Shown one piece after another: positions 8,466 to 12,645 of a DNA stretch of 12,645 nt. This DNA is from Pseudomonadota bacterium. GTDB lineage: Bacteria > Desulfobacterota > Desulfobacteria > Desulfobacterales > ETH-SRB1. The position numbers and the translations under genes are program-made. The notes beneath the pieces were generated by a model. That model saw nothing but the letters and a program-made list of their open reading frames with translations. It ran no database searches and had not been told where the DNA came from. The DNA lies in contig JAHIKR010000029.1 of NCBI GenBank assembly GCA_018897415.1, positions 1 to 12,645 of the forward strand, in the 5' to 3' direction. Position 1 is the first letter of the stretch; every line of letters begins with the position of its first letter.

Positions 8466-9284
8466 ATGAGTGAAGTAAATGCACTTGTACTTGCCGGATA
8501 CGGCTTAAATTGTGATCATGAAACAGCTTACGCCTTTGAACTGGCAGGGGCAGAAGCCACCAGAGTTCATATAAATTCGCTTATTAATGGAGATGTAAAG
8601 CTTGAAGATTTTCAAATCATGGTTTTTGTCGGAGGGTTCAGTTGGGGAGATGATCATGGAGCAGGCGTTATTCAGGCTGTACGCTTCAAGACAAATCTTG
8701 GAGAAAAGCTGCAAGAGTTTATTGATAATGGTAACCTTGTACTTGGGATATGCAATGGATTCCAGACTCTCGTAAACCTCGGGCTTTTACCCGGTTTTAA
8801 CCATGATTACAGTACTCGGTCGGTAGCACTTACATTTAACGATTGCGGAAATTTCAGGGATGACTGGGTAAACCTGACAGTAAATTCCGCATCTCCTTGC
8901 ATATTTACAAAGGATATGGATAGTCTGGAGCTTCCTATCAGACATGGTGAAGGGAAATTTTATTCAGATGAGTCCACCATAGAGCGACTTTTAAATAATA
9001 ACCAGGTTGCAATTCAGTATTCCATGCCAGACGGGAAACTTGCAAACGGTGCCTTCCCATACAACCCAAATGGATCAGTGCTTGATATAGCAGGAATATG
9101 TGATCCAACCGGCAGAATTTTCGGCCTTATGCCCCATCCTGAAGCCTACAATCATCCAACCAACCATCCAGACTGGACCCGCAAGAAGGAAGAGCTTAAA
9201 CGCCAGGGTAAGGCATTTGAGATGAGTCCCACGATAGGATTACGAATTTTTCAAAATGCTGTGGACTATATCCAAAATAGCTGA
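8466..9284 (+). CDS. purQ: FGAM synthase glutaminase subunit
   Basis: PurQ is a class I (triad) glutamine amidotransferase that hydrolyses glutamine and passes ammonia to PurL. The nucleophile elbow GICNGFQ is at 94-100 with catalytic C96. MPHPEAYNHP (222-231) supplies the His224 and Glu226 partners. VGGFSWGDDHGAG (55-67) is the conserved oxyanion and substrate region. The length of 272 residues is longer than the 220-230 of Bacillus-type PurQ and is closer to the glutaminase domain of large single-chain enzymes, matching the large PurL beside it. GGAG (8454-8457) is 8 nt upstream of the ATG and supports the start. The repeat separating it from purL lies 5' of this ribosome binding site. Confidence 0.96.
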   Translation: MSEVNALVLAGYGLNCDHETAYAFELAGAEATRVHINSLINGDVKLEDFQIMVFVGGFSWGDDHGAGVIQAVRFKTNLGEKLQEFIDNGNLVLGICNGFQTLVNLGLLPGFNHDYSTRSVALTFNDCGNFRDDWVNLTVNSASPCIFTKDMDSLELPIRHGEGKFYSDESTIERLLNNNQVAIQYSMPDGKLANGAFPYNPNGSVLDIAGICDPTGRIFGLMPHPEAYNHPTNHPDWTRKKEELKRQGKAFEMSPTIGLRIFQNAVDYIQNS

Positions 9285-9362
9285 TTCTTCTTATATATCC
9301 GATTAACCTCCTGAATTATATATACTACCGCTATGAATTGAAGTTTTGATTTCATTATGATA

Positions 9363-9390
9363 TTGATTTATTTTAAAATTTGAAGATAAT
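9363..9390 (+). promoter_or_regulatory. Candidate promoter upstream of the cassette region
   Basis: TTGATT (9363-9368) and GATAAT (9385-9390) are separated by 16 nt and resemble a sigma-70 promoter (4/6 and 5/6 matches). They lie in the AT-rich gap after purQ and could drive the downstream cassette genes, in the position of an integron Pc promoter. AT-rich DNA gives such matches easily, so this is tentative. Confidence 0.35.
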
Positions 9391-9398
9391 AGGGTCAA

Positions 9399-9450
9399 AG
9401 CAAATATGCTCGAAAATGTATTTAATATCATTATATCAAGGCAAATTTGC
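9399..9450. promoter_or_regulatory. Pair of related palindromes, possible operator
   Basis: AGCAAATATGCT (9399-9410) and GCAAATTTGC (9441-9450) are two near-identical palindromes whose centres are about 41 bp apart, close to four helical turns. The first begins about 8 nt after the candidate -10 box. The spacing and position fit a repressor site pair, but no regulator is identified and the base composition is AT-rich. Confidence 0.35.
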
Positions 9451-9463
9451 TTGTTAATCAATG

Positions 9464-9470
9464 GTTAGGC
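9464..9470 (+). other. Candidate left core site (attI-like or residual attC end)
   Basis: GTTAGGC matches the integron core consensus GTTRRRY exactly and lies 32 nt before the first cassette ORF start. No matching inverse core or stem is visible upstream, so this would be an attI-type site, a secondary insertion site, or a chance match. Confidence 0.45.
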
Positions 9471-9502
9471 TCTCGATATGGGAGACGGGAAATGGTGACG
9501 TT

Positions 9503-9904
9503 ATGAAAAATGGGTTAAGTGTTGTCGGAACGATAATCTTATCTGTTTTTATCGCAATCTTTTTAACTGGATGCGGAGACGGTGGTAGTAGTAATGAAGG
9601 ATGGTCGGATGAGGATAAACAGGTACTAAAATGGTTAGATAAACCGGATGACCCATTAAGGCCGCAAGACTATGAAAATACGTATTTTTCCGAATTTAGC
9701 CATGCTATCGAGGCCAAGAAGATCGTTTATTTGGAATATGCCGGAAGAAAGGGGATATCGCACCGTCAAGTTCTGCCAGAGCGGTTATTTAGAAGAGGGA
9801 AACATATTTATCTTGAGGCGTTCTGTCTAATGGCAGACGAATACCGGAGATTCAGACTTGATCGAATAAAGTATCTACAGGTAGAGCCGAATTCGTTGAG
9901 GTAG
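9503..9904 (+). CDS. Lipoprotein with C-terminal WYL-like domain
   Basis: No named gene is recognised. The ATG at 9503 is preferred over 9461 because it begins a standard lipoprotein signal peptide: MKNG, a hydrophobic stretch to about residue 20, then lipobox LTGC with C24 as the predicted acylated residue. A GGTGA lies 4 nt upstream. Gly25 gives no inner-membrane retention signal of the Asp+2 type. After a short acidic linker, residues 66-127 read like a WYL domain: an AIEAKKIVYLEYAGRKG strand-turn, a basic RQVLPERLF segment, then IYLEAFCLMADEYRRFRLDRI, which fits the usual hydrophobic-YL-A-C-x7-R-FRLDRI core with Ile replacing the Trp of W-Y-L. WYL domains are normally cytoplasmic ligand-sensing parts of regulators, so an exported copy without a DNA-binding domain is unusual. 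The next gene starts 3 nt after its stop. Confidence 0.75.
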   Translation: MKNGLSVVGTIILSVFIAIFLTGCGDGGSSNEGWSDEDKQVLKWLDKPDDPLRPQDYENTYFSEFSHAIEAKKIVYLEYAGRKGISHRQVLPERLFRRGKHIYLEAFCLMADEYRRFRLDRIKYLQVEPNSLR

Positions 9905-9907
9905 ACA

Positions 9908-10513
9908 ATGAATCTTCTATTATTTGCTACTATAATTGTAGTTCTATTGATCGTTTTAGGAGTCTTCAAGTCAGATAAAAGAAAGACTTCTATCGAGGAT
10001 CAAAAGTTTTGGCTGTTTTATGCCGGCCCGGAAAATTATTTAGATGAAAATGGAGTGCGAAGTCTTCAAGGGGAAGTGTTTTGGAGTTGTGAACCTGAAA
10101 CACGTAAGGGTGATTTAATTCTTCTTTACCGAAAATCAATTAATCAACTTAGTGTTAATACTTTAACTCGTCGATTTAAGATGACAAAAGAGGTTGCTCA
10201 GGACATCAAAAAAAGGGAAGTCGGAAAAGATATTTCAGCGCTTTGGCAAGCGGTATCTAATAGTAAACGCAGATTTTTTTGGGGTTGGCCATATGGCTGC
10301 TACGTGAAAGAAATACAAAAGCTGAATCCGCCGATTAAGTTGGATGAGTTGAAGGCAAGTCCAGAATTAAGAAGATGGGAATCACTTCGCTGGAACTTTC
10401 AAGCAAAGGGTCACAGCGCTTTAGAAATTCCCCCATTTGTTTGGGAATCCCTTGCAAAGATTATTAAAATGAAATGTGGTGTTAGGATAAATCAAAAAAG
10501 TATAAACACATAA
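9908..10513 (+). CDS. Membrane-anchored protein with EVE/PUA-like domain
   Basis: Not a named gene. The 201 residues start with one hydrophobic helix (about 2-20) followed at once by KSDKRK, which predicts that the rest of the protein is cytoplasmic. The soluble part begins FWLFYAGPENYLDE (34-47) and has VFWSCEPETRKGDLILLYRKS (57-77), the pattern of a W-x-C with a K/PGD hydrophobic strand seen in EVE, ASCH and other PUA-superfamily domains. The C-terminal PPIKLDELKASPELRRWESLRWNFQ (141-165) and FVWESLAKII match the helical end of EVE-like proteins. EVE domains bind modified bases in DNA or RNA; whether this one does is unknown. GAGGT (9898-9902) is 5 nt before the ATG, and the gene is clearly co-transcribed with the WYL lipoprotein. 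Confidence 0.7.
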   Translation: MNLLLFATIIVVLLIVLGVFKSDKRKTSIEDQKFWLFYAGPENYLDENGVRSLQGEVFWSCEPETRKGDLILLYRKSINQLSVNTLTRRFKMTKEVAQDIKKREVGKDISALWQAVSNSKRRFFWGWPYGCYVKEIQKLNPPIKLDELKASPELRRWESLRWNFQAKGHSALEIPPFVWESLAKIIKMKCGVRINQKSINT

Positions 10514-10608
10514 CGTAAGTTGCGTACACAACGGCATTGAGGGCGACGGCAAAAAGCCGCCGCGCCTCATGCCGGACATTCTGCTTACTAAATAATATGA
10601 AGTTAAGG
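10508..10608 (+). other. Degenerate attC-like site
   Basis: ACATAAC (10508-10514) approximates the inverse core and overlaps the stop codon of the EVE-like gene. A strong imperfect stem follows: 10532-10550 (CGGCATTGAGG... arm) pairs with 10556-10574 around an AAAAA loop, with bulges. GTAAG (10515-10519) can pair with CTTAC (10584-10588). The right core is unclear. GTTAAGG (10602-10608) has the wrong last base and lies 13 nt outside the paired GTAAG/CTTAC, while ACTAAAT (10587-10593) is at the symmetrical position but mutated. The site may be a decayed attC. Confidence 0.5.
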
Positions 10609-10618
10609 TTTCGACAAA

Positions 10619-10696
10619 ATGAAAATTCGTTATTATATTGATCCAGAGACTGAACAACCCCATATCTATAATCATGGGGTTAACGAATATGAATAG
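10619..10696 (+). pseudogene. N-terminal fragment of a DUF4258-like small protein
   Basis: A 25-codon ORF encodes MKIRYYIDPETEQPHIYNHG followed by VNEYE and a TAG stop. From memory, this start matches a family of roughly 80-100-residue proteins (MKIRYYxDPETGxPHIYxH...) usually annotated DUF4258, whose fold is related to small RNase-type toxins. No continuation of the family sequence is seen in any frame downstream, so about three quarters of the protein, including the usual basic C-terminus, is missing. AAGG lies 10 nt upstream of the ATG, and a GTTAAGG core-like site is immediately 5'. It could alternatively be a genuine microprotein, but truncation is more likely. Confidence 0.55.
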
Positions 10697-10791
10697 GTTT
10701 TTCGCTTTTCGGAAACAATTATTCGTGTTGCTTCATCCATATGGCGGCATATTCGCAGTCCCTGTTGTCACGTGTGGAGGTAAAACAGAAT

Positions 10792-11295
10792 ATGATTACC
10801 TCAAAGAATCAATTGAAGATACACCATAGATTTGTCGACTATTTGTATTGGAATCTCTTTGGCGCCATACATATCATTGCAGCGGGTACAGCCATCTTGA
10901 ACCACTCGATAGCGTGGTTGATTTGCTATATTATTATAGGCATCTCACTCGTAGTTCTCGTATACAGATTCTACTGTAGTCACTGTCCACATTACGGTCA
11001 GGGCGGCAAGACTACCAAGTGTATGTTTTTTTGGGGCATTCCAGCATTCTTCAAACCACGGCCTGGGCCATTAAACCCATTTGAAAAGGCCGTCTCGATA
11101 ATTTCACCGATCGTGTGGATATTGTTTCCCCTTTATTGGCTCAGTTTAGAGCCAAGTCTGTTGGTGATCTATTCGCTGTCTCTGGTAGTATTTGTCTTGG
11201 CAATCATAAGGAATGAGTGCTGTCGTTGTATCTATTTCCACTGTCCTGTAAATTGTGTACCGGAAGACATAAGGAGCCAACTGGAAACGCGTTGA
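10792..11295 (+). CDS. Four-helix membrane protein with conserved-looking Cys clusters, unknown function
   Basis: No named gene is recognised. The ATG at 10792 (167 residues) is chosen because GGAGG lies at 10776-10780, 11 nt upstream. An earlier in-frame ATG at 10741 would add 17 residues that look non-native. Four hydrophobic segments are predicted at about 20-37, 40-58, 101-118 and 121-139. Between helices 2 and 3 lies YCSHCPHYGQGGKTTKCMF (61-79), with C62, C65, H68 and C77, then the basic loop FFKPRPGPLNPFEKA (86-100). After helix 4 comes NECCRCIYFHCPVNCVPEDI (141-160), with C143, C144, C146, C151 and C155. The two Cys clusters are on the same side of the membrane and could bind a metal or Fe-S cluster together. 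Similar short Cys-rich membrane proteins occur as unnamed ORFs in cassettes and deltaproteobacteria; no function is proposed. Confidence 0.75.
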   Translation: MITSKNQLKIHHRFVDYLYWNLFGAIHIIAAGTAILNHSIAWLICYIIIGISLVVLVYRFYCSHCPHYGQGGKTTKCMFFWGIPAFFKPRPGPLNPFEKAVSIISPIVWILFPLYWLSLEPSLLVIYSLSLVVFVLAIIRNECCRCIYFHCPVNCVPEDIRSQLETR

Positions 11296-11298
11296 TTT

Positions 11299-11337
11299 CA
11301 CCTAACCGTTGAAGGCGCGTGGTTTACGGGTTAGGTG
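11299..11337 (+). other. Short palindrome with facing integron core sites (truncated attC-like)
   Basis: CACCTAACC (11299-11307) and GGTTAGGTG (11329-11337) are perfectly complementary. They contain exact matches to RYYYAAC (ACCTAAC, 11300-11306) and GTTRRRY (GTTAGGT, 11330-11336). The stem extends by CGT/ACG-type pairing with one bulged base. The total of 39 bp is below the roughly 55-bp minimum of ordinary attC sites because the inner L''/L' stem is absent. It lies 3 nt after the stop of the Cys-rich gene, exactly where attC is expected, so a deleted or minimal attC is the best reading. It lacks the T-run of a terminator. Confidence 0.5.
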
Positions 11338-11387
11338 GTAGCAATCGAATTTCGAATCCAATATAGAAAGGTGTAGGGAATTCATTA

Positions 11388-11963
11388 ATGAAAAACGACA
11401 TTACGATTCTATTGGTTCCTGGTCTTGGCGGTTCGGAGCCGAATCACTGGCAAAGCATTTGGGAACAAAATATCATAGGTGGCAGGCTTGTACATTTTAA
11501 AGATTGGGATCAACCGAAAATTTCTGAATGGACGAGAGAATTAGATGAAACGGTTTCACAAATAGATGAGCCTATCATACTTATCGGTCATAGTGCGGGG
11601 TCGTTAACCATTGTTCATTGGGCAAATCACTTTAGTAGAGATATTGCAGGAGCACTTTTGGTATCTCCACCGGACGTAGAATCCCCACCTCCACCAAATG
11701 TCCCGTTACCTAAAGATTGGGGAGTTACATCTGGATTTGCTCCAATACCCATCAATCCTTTACCATTTCTAAGCATCGTAGTAGCAAGCAGTGATGATGC
11801 CTCGGCCGCAATAGATCGTATTGAGTATTTTTCCAAGTGCTGGCGAAGCAGATTTGTAAATATCGGAGCTTGTGGCCATATTAATGTTGAATCTGGATTT
11901 GGCCCTTGGCCTGAAGGAGAAAAACTATTGCAAGAGCTTATTTCAGATTGTAATTTGATATAG
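11388..11963 (+). CDS. RBBP9/YdeN-family serine hydrolase
   Basis: A compact alpha/beta hydrolase of 191 residues, the usual size for the RBBP9/YdeN family of small serine hydrolases. The opening strand ILLVPGLGGSEPNHWQSIWE (7-26) is the family hallmark. The nucleophile elbow IGHSAGS (66-72) places the catalytic Ser at 69. VVASSDDASA (131-140) supplies the acid, most likely D137, and ACGHIN (161-166) supplies H164, completing the triad. SPPDVESPPPP (93-103) is the proline-rich cap loop typical of the family. Members hydrolyse small esters, but natural substrates are mostly unknown. AGGGA (11375-11379) sits 8 nt before the ATG. It is common in bacterial accessory genomes and appears here as the single gene of a cassette bounded by attC-like sites. 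Confidence 0.9.
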   Translation: MKNDITILLVPGLGGSEPNHWQSIWEQNIIGGRLVHFKDWDQPKISEWTRELDETVSQIDEPIILIGHSAGSLTIVHWANHFSRDIAGALLVSPPDVESPPPPNVPLPKDWGVTSGFAPIPINPLPFLSIVVASSDDASAAIDRIEYFSKCWRSRFVNIGACGHINVESGFGPWPEGEKLLQELISDCNLI

Positions 11964-11971
11964 GAAAGCTC

Positions 11972-12097
11972 GCCCAACCAGTCAGTACACCCGACCGGAA
12001 AAGCCGGGGCGTTTTTCGCATTTACACTATTTTGAGTAAAACATCGCTTTTACCAATTCCATTCAGGCTTTTCCGGCCGGTGACTTCAGCGTTAGCC
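11972..12097 (+). other. attC recombination site, 126 bp
   Basis: Inverse core GCCCAAC (11972-11978) and core GTTAGCC (12091-12097, one mismatch to GTTRRRY) flank an imperfect inverted repeat. AGT plus CACC and CCGGAAAAGCC on the left pair with the GGCTTTTCCGG to GGTGACT stretch on the right (12066-12085), leaving an extra unpaired A on the left arm, as in folded attC. The central terminal structure of about 60 nt contains a further hairpin GTAAAA/TTTTAC (12036-12053). The site starts 9 nt after the hydrolase stop codon. Length and organisation resemble the long attC sites of sedentary chromosomal integrons. Confidence 0.85.
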
Positions 12098-12120
12098 GAC
12101 TGACACTCACAAGGATGATA

Positions 12121-12582
12121 ATGATACGAAAAGCATCATACGTTGGCATTGTGGCATTGCCCGTGGCTTTAATCGGGGTTCTTGCCCTGCGCTATCAACT
12201 GCCCATCGGACCTATTGTCCTCGGGCTGACCCTAATTCCAATTGTTGGGCTCTTGATTGCCAAAAGGTCCCTGGTTGGCTCAATTCCAGATATAATTTTT
12301 GGAGCCATTGATACAGGTTTGCTCACTATTCCCGCTCTTTGGGGTGGTATTCTTTATGGGGTGGCTGGAGCAATCGCTGGTGGTATAATTGGTGATGCTA
12401 TTACCGATGCTATAGCTGGATTCTTTGAAGGCAGCATTGCTGAATGGCTTCAAAAAAAGGGAATTGATGAGTCAAGAGAATCTGTAACCACTTCCCTTGG
12501 CAAAATGGCTGGTTGTCTATTTGGAAGTGGCGCAGTTCTTACAATTGCTCTACTTATCGGTATTAAGCCAGAATTCGGCTAA
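12121..12582 (+). CDS. Small glycine-rich integral membrane protein, unknown function
   Basis: No named family is recognised. The start at 12121 is preferred over the in-frame ATG at 12115 because AAGGA (12111-12115) would then be 5 nt upstream; the alternative adds only two residues. The 153-residue protein is mostly hydrophobic, with segments at about 7-24, 27-47 and 59-100 and a last one near 127-147. The third region is rich in small residues (GGILYGVAGAIAGGIIGD), a glycine-zipper-like pattern that favours helix packing or oligomerisation. An amphipathic, charged loop (EWLQKKGIDESRESVTTSLGK) separates it from the last helix. The gene fills a cassette between two good attC sites, and its stop codon overlaps the inverse core of the next attC. 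Confidence 0.75.
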   Translation: MIRKASYVGIVALPVALIGVLALRYQLPIGPIVLGLTLIPIVGLLIAKRSLVGSIPDIIFGAIDTGLLTIPALWGGILYGVAGAIAGGIIGDAITDAIAGFFEGSIAEWLQKKGIDESRESVTTSLGKMAGCLFGSGAVLTIALLIGIKPEFG

Positions 12583-12645
12583 CAAGGCGCTGCACCTGAC
12601 CGCTATTCCGCTGCGCTCCATAGCGGCAGGTGAGCTTGGTCGTTA
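12577..12645 (+). other. attC recombination site, cut by the window end
   Basis: Inverse core GGCTAAC (12577-12583, one mismatch to consensus) overlaps the preceding stop codon. The arms CACCTGACCGCTAT (12593-12606) and ATAGCGGCAGGTG (12620-12632) pair completely except for one extra A at 12599, the extrahelical base typical of attC. The loop is 13 nt. AACAAG near the left and CTTGG near the right form the outer box pairing. The final GTTA (12642-12645) is the start of the core site. The short compact form, about 70 bp, is of the AACAAG...CTTGGNGTTA type common in proteobacterial cassettes and differs strongly from the preceding 126-bp attC. Confidence 0.88.

Larger units (their letters stand above)
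9464..12645 (+). mobile_element. Integron gene-cassette array without an integrase in the window (CALIN-like)
   Basis: The array begins at a GTTAGGC core site (9464-9470) 180 bp after purQ and runs to the window end. It contains short + strand ORFs of unrelated families, each followed by an attC-like inverted repeat of differing length and sequence. Two attC sites (11972-12097 and 12577 onward) have the RYYYAAC-type inverse core, imperfect stem with an unpaired base on one arm, and GTTRRRY-type core expected of folded attC substrates. All ORFs share the polarity expected of cassettes. No IntI gene lies to the left, where it would normally be divergent beside attI, so this may be a cluster of attC sites lacking an integrase; an integrase beyond the right edge cannot be excluded. 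Confidence 0.75.

Noticed and set aside
9285..9460. Possible remnant of an integrase gene in the AT-rich gap after purQ
   Set aside because: No frame on either strand shows tyrosine-recombinase motifs, and the gap is too short.
10656..10681. AACCCCAT/ATGGGGTT inverted repeat as a terminator
   Set aside because: It has no T-run and is explained by the coding sequence PHIYNHG of the DUF4258-like fragment.
10638..10829. 63-codon + strand ORF overlapping the DUF4258-like fragment
   Set aside because: No ribosome binding site, no recognisable domain, and it overlaps the better supported Cys-rich gene in another frame.
11627..11977. 116-codon ORF on the - strand
   Set aside because: It is antisense to the serine hydrolase, whose catalytic triad is intact; low-complexity Gly/Ser content mirrors the Pro-rich loop.

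Overview
The window holds the end of a conserved bacterial housekeeping operon (1-9284) followed by what reads as a small integron gene-cassette array (about 9464-12645). The core order is pyrH (5' end cut off by the window), frr, uppS, cdsA, dxr, rseP, purL, purQ, all on the + strand. This order, the moderately AT-rich sequence, a PurL with a PurS-like N-terminus and a separate PurQ, and two kinds of interspersed palindromic repeat all suggest a Desulfobacterota (Desulfobacterales-like) deltaproteobacterium. That assignment rests on recall of family features, not on a search.

Region 1 (1-5267) groups translation and envelope functions: UMP kinase, ribosome recycling factor, undecaprenyl diphosphate synthase, CDP-diglyceride synthase, DXP reductoisomerase (MEP isoprenoid pathway, feeding UppS) and the RseP/RIP-type intramembrane metalloprotease. 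Genes are closely packed; frr and uppS overlap. A 124-bp imperfect palindrome sits between pyrH and frr. Region 2 (5279-9284) encodes the fourth step of purine synthesis as two proteins, a 998-residue synthetase and a 272-residue glutaminase. A second palindromic, MITE-like element lies exactly between them.

Region 3 (9285-12645) is accessory. After an AT-rich leader come a candidate core site (GTTAGGC at 9464), then + strand ORFs separated by attC-like inverted repeats. Two attC sites are well formed (11972-12097, and 12577 to the window end, which cuts it inside the final GTTRRRY core). One is degenerate (about 10508-10608) and one is a very short core-site palindrome (11299-11337). No integrase gene is present in the window. 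The cassette contents are: (a) a lipoprotein with a C-terminal WYL-like domain, plus a membrane-anchored EVE/PUA-like protein starting 3 nt after its stop; (b) a truncated DUF4258-like fragment and a four-helix cysteine-rich membrane protein; (c) an RBBP9/YdeN-type serine hydrolase; (d) a small glycine-rich membrane protein.

The most interesting candidate is the two-gene WYL-lipoprotein/EVE-like membrane pair. It combines two ligand- or nucleic-acid-related folds, both attached to the membrane and predicted to lie on opposite faces of it, in one apparent cassette. Its function is unknown; a defence or stress-sensing role is only inference.
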